Shown here: positions 31,434-42,062 of the stretch, piece after piece
How the letters are laid out: the number at the start of each line of letters is the position of its first letter
How positions within the stretch are numbered: the stretch's first letter is position 1
Assembly: GCF_030385785.1 (NCBI RefSeq)
Contig: NZ_JAUEDK010000001.1
Coordinates: 151,055-215,054, forward strand
Origin: Crenobacter oryzisoli
GTDB lineage: Bacteria; Pseudomonadota; Gammaproteobacteria; Burkholderiales; Chromobacteriaceae
Reading direction: 5' to 3'
Length of the DNA: 64,000 nucleotides
Position numbers and translations under genes: made by a program
The notes under the pieces: model-generated
Told to the model about the DNA's origin: nothing
The model's database searches: none
Seen by the model: the letters and a program-made list of their open reading frames with translations, nothing else

Positions 31434-31482
31434 GGCCCAGTGCCGGGTGGCGCCGCCTAACGTGTAGCGAGGAGCGCAACGT

Positions 31483-32043
31483 TCAGCGGATGACCACCCG
31501 CATGCCAACTTTGGCCCAGTGAGCGAAGCGTCGCAGTTGCGAGTTAGTGAGCGCGATGCAGCCCTCGGTCCAGTCGTATTCCGAGTGCACCTCCCCATCC
31601 CCACGGCCGACGCCGTGGATGCCGATGCGGCCGCCGAGCACGGTGTCCTGCGGAGGGAGGTGATGGGCAAGCCTTGCCGCGACGATGGCATCGTAGCTGT
31701 CGGCATCGAGCTGGCCACCCTCGACCGCCATTTCGGCGTGCTCGGGCGTCGGATAGTCAAGCTCGAAGAAGGTGTTGAATCGGTCCGATGGGCGGATCCG
31801 TATGATGCGGTAATCGCCCAGAGGTGTCGTTTCTTCTCCATGGTAGTGCAAAGGGGCAACGCCGCCGCGGCCTACCGAGATATTGTTGAACCTATCCAGC
31901 GTTTGGTCGGTCTCAGATAGTACCGTCAGCGTTCGGGTCTCCGTGTCAACCAATACCCAGCGCGCTTGGCCTGCCCATGCCGGAGCTCCGAGAGCCAGCC
32001 AAAGCAGTAACGCCGCAAGTCGAATATTCTTATGCATCAGCAT
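31483..32043 (-). CDS. Small periplasmic L,D-transpeptidase-family (YkuD) protein
   Basis: A 186-residue exported protein (signal peptide about 1-24, ending PAWA-G). The YkuD catalytic region is present: IGIHGVGRG supplies the His and EYDWTEGCIALTN the Cys, with TEGC in place of the common SHGC. The ETTPLGDYRI segment is also typical. It should form or exchange 3-3 cross-links or act on peptidoglycan-anchored proteins; the exact reaction is open. It converges on the lipoprotein gene and diverges from the second transpeptidase gene with only nine bases between the two start codons. No clear ribosome site; ATG 32037 is an alternative start. Confidence 0.82.
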   Translation of the reverse strand: MLMHKNIRLAALLLWLALGAPAWAGQARWVLVDTETRTLTVLSETDQTLDRFNNISVGRGGVAPLHYHGEETTPLGDYRIIRIRPSDRFNTFFELDYPTPEHAEMAVEGGQLDADSYDAIVAARLAHHLPPQDTVLGGRIGIHGVGRGDGEVHSEYDWTEGCIALTNSQLRRFAHWAKVGMRVVIR

Positions 32044-32052
32044 TGTTAATCC

Positions 32053-33141
32053 ATGATTACTTTTGGAAAAGTCTCTTGGCGCAGCGCCTGCTTAGTCGCT
32101 GTTGCCACCCTCGCTGCAGTCAATGCGCGAGCCACCACCTTCAATCTTCCGACCGACGGTTCCACCGTGGTCGGCAAGGTGGTGGTGGTCAGCCCAACCC
32201 CGGACAATACGCTGCTCGACATCGCGCGTCATTTCGACGTGGGCTACGAGGAAATGGCGTCCGCCAATCCTCACGCATCGATGTGGTTAGGGGCGAAGCA
32301 CGTGGTCGTACCCAGCCAGTTTATCCTGCCACCCAAGCCGTGGAAGGGAGTGGTGGTCAATATCCCGCAGCGTCGGCTGTATTACTTCCCCCCTGAGGTC
32401 AAAGGCCAGCCGAAGCAGGTCATCACTTACCCGGTCAGTATAGCGCGAGAGGGGTGGTCGACCCCGCTGGGCCCTACCAAGATCATCGCCAAGTACCGTG
32501 ACCCAGGCTGGCTGGTGCCGTCCAGCATCCGCGCCGAGCACCTGAAGGAAGAGGGGGTCGAGTTGCCCGAATACGTTCCGCCGGGGCCGGATAATCCAAT
32601 GGGGATGCTGGCGATGCAGACCGGCTTCCCGGGCATCTTCATCCACGCTACCAACAAGCCGTGGGGTGTCGGGATGCGTACCAGTCATGGTTGCATCCAT
32701 CTGTATCCCGAGGATGCGGCGCAGATCTTCCCAATGATCAACAAGGGCACGCCGGTGCGGATTATCAACGAGCCGGTGCTGGTCGGCAACGATCAGGGGC
32801 GCTGGGTGATGGCTACGTTCGAACCGGTGAAGGAATATCAGGACAAACGCCATCTCGCCGACAGAGCCAAGGTAGCGCTGAAAGCATTGGAGAACCAGGA
32901 TGCCCAGGCCGCTGTCGCACCGGTCGAGGCGGATCCAGCTCGCGTCGCCAGGCTGAGCAAGACACCTCAGTCCACACCGGTGGCGCTGTCGCCCAATCAA
33001 CTGGATCTACCTTACTGGCTGCGGACCCTCAAGATAGAGGCTTACGACCACCCGCCGTATGGGATGGACGCCAACAATGCGAAGGTCCCAGGGGTGCCGG
33101 TACCGGCTGAGGCGTCAGCCCCGGTGGCCGAGCAGCCTTGA
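32053..33141 (+). CDS. ErfK/YbiS-type L,D-transpeptidase
   Basis: A 362-residue periplasmic L,D-transpeptidase: signal peptide about 1-27 (ends NARA-T), a LysM-like segment (DNTLLDIARHFDVGYEEMASA, cf. IARHFDVGYEEM; about 51-85), then the YkuD domain (about 95-235). The catalytic motif is intact: FIHATNKPWGVGMRTSHGC, with His and Cys in the expected spacing. A Pro-rich, Ala-rich C-terminal tail of about 90 residues is unstructured. The layout matches ErfK/YbiS/YcfS, the enzymes that attach Braun lipoprotein to meso-diaminopimelate. A lipoprotein of that kind is encoded 600 bases upstream. No ribosome site is visible before 32053. Confidence 0.88.
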   Translation: MITFGKVSWRSACLVAVATLAAVNARATTFNLPTDGSTVVGKVVVVSPTPDNTLLDIARHFDVGYEEMASANPHASMWLGAKHVVVPSQFILPPKPWKGVVVNIPQRRLYYFPPEVKGQPKQVITYPVSIAREGWSTPLGPTKIIAKYRDPGWLVPSSIRAEHLKEEGVELPEYVPPGPDNPMGMLAMQTGFPGIFIHATNKPWGVGMRTSHGCIHLYPEDAAQIFPMINKGTPVRIINEPVLVGNDQGRWVMATFEPVKEYQDKRHLADRAKVALKALENQDAQAAVAPVEADPARVARLSKTPQSTPVALSPNQLDLPYWLRTLKIEAYDHPPYGMDANNAKVPGVPVPAEASAPVAEQP

Positions 33142-33272
33142 GTGCGTAGGGAGCGGACCGCCCTGTATTCCTGAGTGGCCGGGTGAGGGGCATTGTTAGT
33201 CCTGAACAACAGACTAGGGCCTTGCGTACCGGAGCCAAAGATGGAGTGATCCACCGCCCGGTGCCAAGGCCG

Positions 33273-33548
33273 TTATTTCAGATAAGAGCGCAGCACTCCG
33301 ACCACCTGTTCCAGGTCGTCGTCGCGTTGCTGCGGGTCGGTGGCGTCCGAGCCCAGATGCTCGCGCAGATGCCCTTCCAGCACCTCGGTCATCAGGCCGT
33401 TCACTGCGCCGCGAATCGCGGCGATCTGCTGCAGGATGGCCGAACAGTCGGTCTCCGCTTCCAGCGCCCGTTCCAATCCTTCCGCCTGTCCTTTGATGCG
33501 ACGAACACGGGTGAGTAGCTGTTTCTTGCCTTTGACGGTATGCGGCAT
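33273..33548 (-). CDS. CsoR/RcnR/FrmR-family repressor
   Basis: A 91-residue all-helical repressor. It carries His3, Cys35, His60 and His64, the full ligand set by which RcnR senses Co(II)/Ni(II), but also Pro2 as in the formaldehyde sensor FrmR. The rest (KKQLLTRVRRIKGQAEGLER, CSAILQQIAAIRGAVNGLM) is common to both branches. AGGAAG lies before the ATG at 33548. Divergent from it, across a G-tract operator-like sequence at 33579-33600, lies the remnant of a dmeF-like cation exporter. This makes a metal-sensing role more likely than formaldehyde sensing. Confidence 0.85.
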   Translation of the reverse strand: MPHTVKGKKQLLTRVRRIKGQAEGLERALEAETDCSAILQQIAAIRGAVNGLMTEVLEGHLREHLGSDATDPQQRDDDLEQVVGVLRSYLK

Positions 33549-33578
33549 GGCGTGCTTCCTGGTGGGTGTCTGATTATT

Positions 33579-33600
33579 AGTATAGTGGGGTATGGTATAT
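33579..33600. promoter_or_regulatory. G-tract operator candidate for the RcnR-like repressor
   Basis: A GGGG tract (33587-33590) flanked by AT-rich near-inverted sequence (TATAGTGGGGTATGGTATA) in the divergent space. RcnR/CsoR-family operators are built around such G/C tracts with flanking A/T inverted repeats. Confidence 0.45.
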
Positions 33601-33721
33601 TCAAGCCCGGCGGCTGAAAGCCGTCTGAGCTGCGCACCCATTCTACCGAATCGGGACTTCTGCCGCCGGGGCAAGCGGCAATACCATCACGAGGGACAGA
33701 ACCACTCCGGTCGAACCTGCA

Positions 33722-33904
33722 ATGAGCGAATTCTACGAGACCCCTTTCGGGGGCGCCCACGACCACGCCTTTCTCGGCGTCGGCCACGAGCGCAACAATA
33801 AGCGCAAGACCAGGGCGGCGATCGCGCTGTTGCGGCGCTTCGACTACCTGTCGCATAGCGCGGTCGAAGTGCACGCGACGTCGGAGGCGAGCGCATGGCG
33901 GTGA
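33722..33904 (+). pseudogene. Internally deleted dmeF-like cation diffusion facilitator
   Basis: A 60-codon frame. The first part (HDHAFLGVGHERNNKRKTRA) matches the N-terminus of DmeF-type Co/Ni efflux proteins up to the start of the first membrane helix (AIAL). The remainder ([13 protein letters not shown]) resembles the C-terminal end of the same family, where LSHVTVEVH is common. All membrane helices are missing. It therefore looks like an exporter gene reduced by an in-frame internal deletion of about 250 codons. Its tail overlaps the start of the following DUF1289 gene by ten bases. The product cannot transport. The C-terminal assignment is less certain than the N-terminal one. Confidence 0.6.
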
Positions 33905-34074
33905 AGTCCCCGTGTATCGAGCTGTGCCGGTTCGACGGCAAGACCGGTTTCTGTGTCGGCTGCCTGCGCACCCGCGAGGAATGCCGGGAGTGGAAGAAGC
34001 TAAAAGATCATCGCCGGCACCAGATCCTGCAGGACAGAGCCCGTCGTCAGACCAAGTTGGACAAGGCCGGCTGA
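33895..34074 (+). CDS. DUF1289 small zinc-finger-like protein
   Basis: A 59-residue protein with the DUF1289 cysteine pattern: [20 protein letters not shown], then one more Cys and the EWKKL motif. Short Cys-rich proteins of this family are widespread in proteobacteria, with no defined role; they probably bind a metal. GGAGGCGAG precedes the ATG at 33895. The stop TGA overlaps the first base of an AGAGCCTGTTCA repeat. Confidence 0.8.
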   Translation: MAVKSPCIELCRFDGKTGFCVGCLRTREECREWKKLKDHRRHQILQDRARRQTKLDKAG

Positions 34075-34092
34075 GAGCCTGTTCATGGTCTG
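34074..34092. repeat. AGAGCCTGTTCA-family repeat, partial copy
   Basis: AGAGCCTGTTCATGGTCTG begins on the A of the DUF1289 stop codon, the same position relative to a stop as the copy at 29979. Downstream (34107-34133) a GCTGTTCGCACC / GGTGTGAAC inverted pair may be its degraded second arm. Confidence 0.55.
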
Positions 34093-34158
34093 TGGTCATC
34101 AGGGGCTGTTCGCACCCTCGACCTTTCTCGCTGGGGTGTGAACCGGTGCTGAAGGCGC

Positions 34159-35052
34159 TTAGCCGCCCAGCGTCGTACCCAGTTCGCGCTTCATCCAGTC
34201 GATGAACAGCCGGGTGCGCAACGGCAGCAGCTTGGCGTGCGGATAGACGATGCTGACCGGGCGGGGTGGGGGCTGGAACGCCTCCAGCACCCGCACCAGG
34301 CGCCCGTCGGCCAGATACGGCGCCACCTGATACGACAGAAACTGGCCGTAGCCGACCCCAGCCACGCACGCCTCGACCGCGGTCAGGCTGTGGTTCAGCT
34401 CCAGATTGCCCGACACCGCCAGGCCGATTTCGCGACCGTTCTCGTAGAAGGTCCAACTGGTCCGCCCGGTGCCGGCGGAGCGCAGGCAGTTGGCCGACAG
34501 CAGCTCGCGCGGGTGCTGCACCGAGCCGTGGCCACCGAGAAAGGCGGGGCTCGCGACGACGACGCGGTGGATCTCGCCGACGGTCTGCGCGACCAGAGTC
34601 GAGTCCTCGAGCGGCGAGATGCGGATGCCGACGTCGATGCCTTCCTCTAGCAGGTTCACCACGCGGTCGAGTTGGATCAGGCGGCAGCTCACACCGGGGT
34701 AGCGCTGCAGGAAACGGGTGACGGCAGGCGCCACGTACATCTGTCCGAACAGCACCGGCGCGGTGACGACCAGCTTGCCGCTCGGCTCGCCGTGCTGCTC
34801 GGTCAGGCGCTGCTCGGCCTCATCGACGGCTCCGAGGATGTGGCGGCAGCTATCCAGATATGCTTGCCCCTCTATGGTCAGCGACAGACGCCGCGTGGTG
34901 CGGTTGAGCAGACGCACCTTCAGCGTCTCCTCCAGCGCGGCGAGGGTGCGTACCACCGCCGGCAGCGACGAATCGAGCACCCGGGCGGCGGCGGTCAGGC
35001 TACCCTCGTCGACGATGGCGACAAAGGTCTGCATGGCGCGTAGCTTGTCCAT
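34159..35052 (-). CDS. LysR-family regulator
   Basis: A 297-residue LysR-type regulator with winged helix-turn-helix at about 4-62 ([33 protein letters not shown]) and an effector domain from about 88. The style is that of the large group controlling oxidoreductase or glutathione-transferase genes. It is divergent from the glutathione S-transferase gene over 113 bases, which contain ACTA-N7-TAGT (35070-35084), a plausible LysR box. It probably controls the GST/flavoprotein pair. Confidence 0.88.
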   Translation of the reverse strand: MDKLRAMQTFVAIVDEGSLTAAARVLDSSLPAVVRTLAALEETLKVRLLNRTTRRLSLTIEGQAYLDSCRHILGAVDEAEQRLTEQHGEPSGKLVVTAPVLFGQMYVAPAVTRFLQRYPGVSCRLIQLDRVVNLLEEGIDVGIRISPLEDSTLVAQTVGEIHRVVVASPAFLGGHGSVQHPRELLSANCLRSAGTGRTSWTFYENGREIGLAVSGNLELNHSLTAVEACVAGVGYGQFLSYQVAPYLADGRLVRVLEAFQPPPRPVSIVYPHAKLLPLRTRLFIDWMKRELGTTLGG

Positions 35053-35165
35053 CTGCCGATCATTGCTCCACTAATCGGAGTAGTCAAATGCGGGAACAGC
35101 CATTTATCCGTATTTCGGCACTATCGATAATGACTCCATCGCAACGCTTACCTGAGGAGTCGACC

Positions 35166-35810
35166 ATGCACACCACCGCCCACCGTCTCGCCCAACCGAT
35201 CAAGCTGTACCGCCACCGTCTGTCCGGCCATAGCCACCGTGTCGAGCTGTTCCTGTCGCTGCTCGGCCTGCCGTACGAACTGATCGACGTCGACCTGGCC
35301 GGCAAGGCGCACAAGAGCGATGCCTTCCTGCGCCTGAACCCGTTGGGCCAGGTGCCGGTGATCGACGACGCCGGCACGGTCATCGCCGACTCCAACGCCA
35401 TCCTCGTCTACCTTGCAGGCCGCTACGACGACGGCCACTGGCTGCCGCGCGATCCGCTTGCCGCCGCGCGAGTGCAGCGCTGGCTGTCGGTCGCAGCAGG
35501 GCAGATCGCCTCCGGACCGGCCGCCGCACGCCTCGTCAACGTGTTCGGCGCCAAGCTCGACGCCGACGCGCTGATCGCCAAGAGCCACGCCTTGTTCGCG
35601 GTGATGGAACAGGAGCTGACCGAATCGGCCTACCTCGCCGGCTTGGTGCCGACGCTGGCCGATATCGCCTGCTACAGCTACATCGCCCATGCGCCGGAAG
35701 GCGGCGTGTCGCTCGACGGTTATCCGAGGCTGCGCGCATGGCTCGCGCACATCGAGGCGTTGCCCGGCTTCGTCGCGATGGCGAGCACCCCGGTGGGCCT
35801 TGCGGCCTGA
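35166..35810 (+). CDS. Glutathione S-transferase
   Basis: A 214-residue GST: thioredoxin-fold domain about 8-85 with the glutathione-contact motif [21 protein letters not shown], then an all-alpha domain with [16 protein letters not shown] (the N-capping box region, about 180-195). The N-terminal Ser of [20 protein letters not shown] is the likely catalytic or contact residue, as in the beta/nu-like bacterial classes. GAGGAGT lies before the ATG at 35166. The flavoprotein fusion gene follows after 74 bases and is probably co-transcribed. Confidence 0.9.
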   Translation: MHTTAHRLAQPIKLYRHRLSGHSHRVELFLSLLGLPYELIDVDLAGKAHKSDAFLRLNPLGQVPVIDDAGTVIADSNAILVYLAGRYDDGHWLPRDPLAAARVQRWLSVAAGQIASGPAAARLVNVFGAKLDADALIAKSHALFAVMEQELTESAYLAGLVPTLADIACYSYIAHAPEGGVSLDGYPRLRAWLAHIEALPGFVAMASTPVGLAA

Positions 35811-35884
35811 GCGGTTTCATCTTGCACTGAAAGCGCCGCTAGCGCGCCAGCCCCGGTGCGGTTGGCGGCGACAAGGAGATCGAC

Positions 35885-37930
35885 ATGGCACTGCCCGGCT
35901 GGCCTCACGATGGCTCCCCCTTCCACCCCGGCGAACAGGAAGTGCAACGCCGTGTCGGCGTGCGCGACAAGGTCGAGGCGATCGGCCGGCAGGCGGTGCG
36001 TGGCTTGATGCCAGAACAGCACCGGGCTTTTTTCGCGCAGCTGCCCTTCGTTGTCATCGGCGCGGTCGACGAGGCCGGCCAGCCATGGGCGTCGCTGCTG
36101 TTCGGGCAACCCGGCTTCGCCCACTCGTCCGATCCGCGCACCCTGTCGGTCATGGCGATGCCGGTGGATGGTGACCCGCTCTCCGGTGCGATTCGCTCCG
36201 GCGCGGCGCTGGGTCTGCTGGGCATCGAGTTGCACACGCGACGGCGCAACCGGGTGAACGGCAAGGTGACTTCCGTGGATGAAAACGGCTTTGCCGTGGA
36301 GGTTGAGCAGAGCTTTGGCAACTGCCCGCAATACATCCAGAAGCGCAGCTACCGCACCGTGACGGAGACCGGCGCATTGCTGCCGCAACCAGAATCGCTG
36401 ACCGAGCTCGATGCGGCGGCGATCGCCCGCATTGCGGCGGCCGACACCTTCTTCATCGCCACCCATTACGCGGCGCCGGGCGACGGTGCCGCCTACGGCG
36501 CCGACGTGTCGCACCGTGGCGGCAAGCCGGGTTTCGTGCGCGTCGACGATGCGTCTACGCTGACCTGGCCCGACTTCGTCGGCAATTTTTACTTCAATAC
36601 CCTGGGCAATCTGCAGGCCAACCCGCGCGCCGGCCTGCTGTTCCCCGATTTCGAAACGGGCGAGCTGCTCTACGTCGCCGGCCGAGGCGAGATCGTCTGG
36701 GACGGCGACGAGTTGCGCGGCTTCGCCGGCGCCGAGCGGCTGGTGCGCTTCCGTATCGAACGGGTGCTGCGCCTGGCGGGCCGCTTGCCGCTGCGCTGGC
36801 AGCTGGAAGAAGCCTCACCGATCCTTGCCGGCACCGGCGACTGGCCGGCGGCGGAGGCTTCGGCAGCGATGGCGCGGCCGGCCGATTCGTACCGGTCGTT
36901 CCGCATCACGCGCGTGGAGCGGGAAAGCGAGACGATCAAGTCGTTCTACCTCGAGCCCGCCGATGCGCTGGGCCTGGCGCGTCACCAGCCCGGCCAGTTC
37001 CTGCCCATCCGCGTACGGGTGCCGGGGGTAGGAACACTGATGCGCACCTATACACTGTCCCAGGCGGCAAACGGGCGCGATTACCGCATCTCGGTCAAAC
37101 GCGCCGGCGTCGTGTCCGATTATCTGCACGACCATGTCGGCGTGGGCAGTCTGATCAAGGCACTGGCGCCGCGTGGCCACTTCATGCTCGATGCGGCCGG
37201 CACCCGCCCCGTCGTGCTGTTGTCAGCTGGCGTCGGCATCACGCCGATGCTGGCGATGGTCGGTGCGCTGTTTCCCGACGACGGTGTCGGGCACCGGCAG
37301 CGGCCGGCCTGGTTCATCCATGCCGCGCGCAACGGCCGCGACCACGCGTTTGGACCATGGCTGCGCGAGCTGGCCGAGCGGCACGACAAGCTGCGCGTGC
37401 ACGTGCGCTATTCCCAGCCGGGTGGCGACGATGAGCTCGGCGTGACGCAGGACAGCGTGGGCCGGATCGACGCCGACTTGCTGCGCAGCCTGTTGCCGCT
37501 CGACGATTACGATGTCTACCTGTGTGGCCCGACCGGCTTCATGCGCAACGCCTTCTGGATACTGCGAGGGCTGGGAGTCGCCAAGGAACGCATCCACTAC
37601 GAGTTCTTCGGGCCGGGCGGCACCCTCGACGACGCTCCCGCGTCTGCCGGTGGGGCGGGGTCGGATTTGGCCAACCATGAGCCGCAAACGGTGCACTTCG
37701 CCAGGGCCGGCAAGACGGAGACATGGCGGCAAGGTAGCCTGCTCGATCTGGCCGAACAGGCCGGGCTGAGTCCGGTCTACAGTTGCCGCAGCGGCCTGTG
37801 CGGCAGCTGTGCCACCCGCATCGTGGAAGGCGGAGTGGTCTACCCGGCACCTCCACTGACGCCGCCGGCAGCGGGCGAGGCGCTGATCTGCTGCGCGCGT
37901 CCTGGCAGCAAGCTGGTGCTCGACTTGTAG
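35885..37930 (+). CDS. PNPOx-like / ferredoxin-NAD reductase / 2Fe-2S ferredoxin fusion protein
   Basis: A 681-residue soluble fusion. N-terminal pyridoxamine-phosphate-oxidase-like flavin domain (about 40-310: HRAFFAQLPFVVIGAVDEAG, GNFYFNTLGNLQANPRAGLL). It is followed by an FAD-binding reductase domain (about 335-440; RTYTLSQAANGRDYRISVK), an NAD-binding domain (about 440-580; PVVLLSAGVGITPMLAMV, YLCGPTGFM), and a C-terminal plant-type ferredoxin (YSCRSGLCGSCATRI, final Cys in ALICCARPG). Electrons would run from NAD(P)H through FAD and the cluster, with the N-terminal flavin site as possible acceptor or second catalytic site. Similar fusions occur in many proteobacteria without known substrate. 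AAGGAG precedes the start. Confidence 0.87.
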   Translation: MALPGWPHDGSPFHPGEQEVQRRVGVRDKVEAIGRQAVRGLMPEQHRAFFAQLPFVVIGAVDEAGQPWASLLFGQPGFAHSSDPRTLSVMAMPVDGDPLSGAIRSGAALGLLGIELHTRRRNRVNGKVTSVDENGFAVEVEQSFGNCPQYIQKRSYRTVTETGALLPQPESLTELDAAAIARIAAADTFFIATHYAAPGDGAAYGADVSHRGGKPGFVRVDDASTLTWPDFVGNFYFNTLGNLQANPRAGLLFPDFETGELLYVAGRGEIVWDGDELRGFAGAERLVRFRIERVLRLAGRLPLRWQLEEASPILAGTGDWPAAEASAAMARPADSYRSFRITRVERESETIKSFYLEPADALGLARHQPGQFLPIRVRVPGVGTLMRTYTLSQAANGRDYRISVKRAGVVSDYLHDHVGVGSLIKALAPRGHFMLDAAGTRPVVLLSAGVGITPMLAMVGALFPDDGVGHRQRPAWFIHAARNGRDHAFGPWLRELAERHDKLRVHVRYSQPGGDDELGVTQDSVGRIDADLLRSLLPLDDYDVYLCGPTGFMRNAFWILRGLGVAKERIHYEFFGPGGTLDDAPASAGGAGSDLANHEPQTVHFARAGKTETWRQGSLLDLAEQAGLSPVYSCRSGLCGSCATRIVEGGVVYPAPPLTPPAAGEALICCARPGSKLVLDL

Positions 37931-37937
37931 GCTGACC

Positions 37938-38535
37938 TCAACCCGCCTTGCGGAAGGTCAGATTGATGCGCTGCTCGCCCAATAGCGGGTGGCAGCCGTC
38001 CTTCAGCGGCAGCACGCCGTGGTAGTAAAGCCGCGCAGGTCCGCCCCACACGACCACGTCGCCGTGCTCCAGCGGCACGCGCACCGTCTTGTCGGTGCGG
38101 CGCGGGCCTCCGAACAGGAAAACGGCCGGCAGGCCGAGCGAGACCGACACGATGGGCGCGCCGAAGTCACGCTCGTCCCTGTCCTGGTGCAGCGAGAGCC
38201 GCGCTCCCGGCGCTCCTCGCCGCATCCTGCGCCAGCTGTAGGAAGACCGTGGGCAGGGGCGGCCAGGGCCGGCCAGTCGCCGGGTCCTGCCTGTCGTAGT
38301 GGTAGCCTGTGTGATCGCTCACCCATCCGTAGCTGCCGCAGCTCGTCGTCGCCACCGACATGCGGTAGCCGCCCGGTGTGACCATGTGGCGGAATGGCAC
38401 TGCCATTATCACCGCGTTGAGCGCGGCGATCAGTGCGGCTTCCTGTGGCAGGGCGTAGCCGCGCAACACGAGCGCGCCGGGACAGAGCGCTTCCTGCCAG
38501 GTCTGGCGTTGCTCTTCGAACAGGTCTTCAGTCAT
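37938..38535 (-). pseudogene. alkB: Broken alkB (2-oxoglutarate/Fe(II) DNA-repair dioxygenase)
   Basis: The N-terminal half, from ATG 38535, follows AlkB closely (FRHMVTPGGYRMSVA, CGSYGWVSDHTGYHY, GRPWPPLPTVFLQLAQDAA). The C-terminal half follows in another frame (APGARLSLHQDRDERDFGAP, VEHGDVVVWGG-like LEHGDVVVWGG, RINLTFRKAG). At the junction near 38210-38225 the residues corresponding to E. coli AlkB YPDFQPDACLINRY are missing, so a deletion plus frameshift has occurred. The iron ligands His-x-Asp and distal His are in the out-of-frame half. Unless the assembly is wrong here, no intact demethylase is made. Confidence 0.82.
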
Positions 38536-38714
38536 ATCGCCGCCGTCCTCCGCGCGCGTGCTGGAAGGCAATGCCGGGCGCAGATGGCCAAGCCATTACC
38601 TGACCGTACGAACCCGCCACCTGTTGCGGGGAGACAGGTTTGCCCTTGCAGGGCCCGATGCGGGCCAGGGTAATCGTCTGCACTGCATTGCCGCAGAAGT
38701 CGGGGCCGCACCGC

Positions 38715-39035
38715 TCAGCTCGCTCCCTGTTCCGGCAGCACTGCCCATTCCGGCTCCTCGAATTCGCCGATGACGGTGATGATGCAGTTCTTCGCGTGCT
38801 TCTCGAGGATCGCGCGCACGGTCTCGTCGCGGCGGTCGTCCTTCGCGTCCCGGTGTGCCTTCGACTCCCACGTCGCGATCGCGAGCAGGGTGTCGGACTC
38901 GCCGATCTTACGGTGCAGATAGGTGCCGCGTGCGCCTGGCGTGCGCTGGATGATCTCGCTCGCACGAATCCACGCCTCGGCGTACTCCTCCACCGTATAG
39001 CCGGGCTTCATCCGCACTTCGAAGATGAACTTCAT
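38715..39035 (-). CDS. ABM/Dabb-like small stress protein
   Basis: A 106-residue protein with a ferredoxin-like alpha/beta fold (MKFIFEVRMKPGYTVEEYAE, GTYLHRKIGESDTLLAIATW). It resembles the antibiotic-biosynthesis-monooxygenase/stress-responsive dimeric barrel group. No catalytic residues can be assigned. GGGAGAAC precedes the ATG at 39035. It sits between the alkB remnant and the SUF regulator, transcribed away from the latter. Confidence 0.65.
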   Translation of the reverse strand: MKFIFEVRMKPGYTVEEYAEAWIRASEIIQRTPGARGTYLHRKIGESDTLLAIATWESKAHRDAKDDRRDETVRAILEKHAKNCIITVIGEFEEPEWAVLPEQGAS

Positions 39036-39156
39036 GACCCGTTCTCCCGTTATCGCCCCGCTTCAAGCATATGCCCTCATCGCCCATCGGACGGATCGCG
39101 ATTCGTCCTGTCGCGCGTGAACGAACGGGACTAAATTGGTTCTATATCAATAGAAA

Positions 39157-39265
39157 AGTCGCTAACAAATTCAGTGCAACGTCTGCTACAAGTCGCGCCG
39201 ACGAAGACAGTACAAGTAATACGGCAAGGAGGCGCAACGCTGCAGCAGGATTTTTGTTAGCGGCT
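39157..39265. repeat. Palindromic repeat, GTCGCTAACAAA family, copy 2
   Basis: A 109-base element with arms AGTCGCTAACAAA and TTTGTTAGCGGCT (one mismatch), in reverse orientation relative to the copy at 12395-12506. Shared interior includes the sequence around GTACTGTC and the TTGCCGTA/TTACCGTA block. It ends 20 bases before the start codon of the SUF regulator, so it is probably in that gene's leader. Confidence 0.82.
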
Positions 39266-39285
39266 CCATGTGAAAGGCTGCGGCG

Positions 39286-39744
39286 ATGTTGAGACTGAGC
39301 AAGCTGACCGACTACGGTACCGTGATCATGACGCATATGGCGCGGGAGCCGGAGCGCGTCTGCAGCGCCGCCGAGCTGGCTGTCGCGATCGGCGTTGCGA
39401 CTCCCACTGCGAGCAAGATCCTGAAGACGCTGGCACGGGCAAGCCTGCTGCAGTCGGTGCGCGGTGCGCGCGGCGGCTATCTGCTGGCCCGCCCGCCGGC
39501 CGAGATTTCGATCGCCGAGGTCATCGACGCACTGGAAGGGCCATTCGGCATGACCGAGTGCAGCGCCGTCGCCGGGCTGTGCGCGCAGGAAGGTTCGTGC
39601 TTGCTACGGGCCAACTGGCAGCGCGTCAATCAGGTCATCCGCCTCGCGCTGAACGACCTCACGGTGGCGGACATGGCGCAGCCGGTGTTCCAACCTGCCA
39701 ATGTCGGCGCGCTCCGGGCCCGTCCGGAGCGGATGCCGGGCTGA
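39286..39744 (+). CDS. Rrf2-family SUF operon regulator
   Basis: A 152-residue Rrf2-type winged-helix regulator of the SUF-system regulator group (LSKLTDYGTVIMTHMA, ATPTASKILKTLARASLLQS, GARGGYLLARPPAEISIAEV). Three cysteines in TECSAVAGLCAQEGSCLL are spaced as in IscR and would hold a 2Fe-2S cluster, making DNA binding depend on cluster supply. First gene of the suf operon, 18 bases before sufB. The repeat at 39157-39265 occupies its leader; upstream of the repeat lies an AT-rich GGACTAAATTGGTTCTATA stretch, a possible promoter or operator. Confidence 0.9.
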   Translation: MLRLSKLTDYGTVIMTHMAREPERVCSAAELAVAIGVATPTASKILKTLARASLLQSVRGARGGYLLARPPAEISIAEVIDALEGPFGMTECSAVAGLCAQEGSCLLRANWQRVNQVIRLALNDLTVADMAQPVFQPANVGALRARPERMPG

Positions 39745-39762
39745 GGCGAAAGGGGGGCAGCG

Positions 39763-41208
<1,446 letters not shown>

Positions 41209-41291
41209 GGGCGTGAATCAATCGACTACGCGGCGCCAATCTTGGTCCGCTCGCGACGATTGCTTTCACCGCCACGGACAGAGGGCAGAGG

Positions 41292-42058
<767 letters not shown>

Positions 42059-42062
<4 letters not shown>

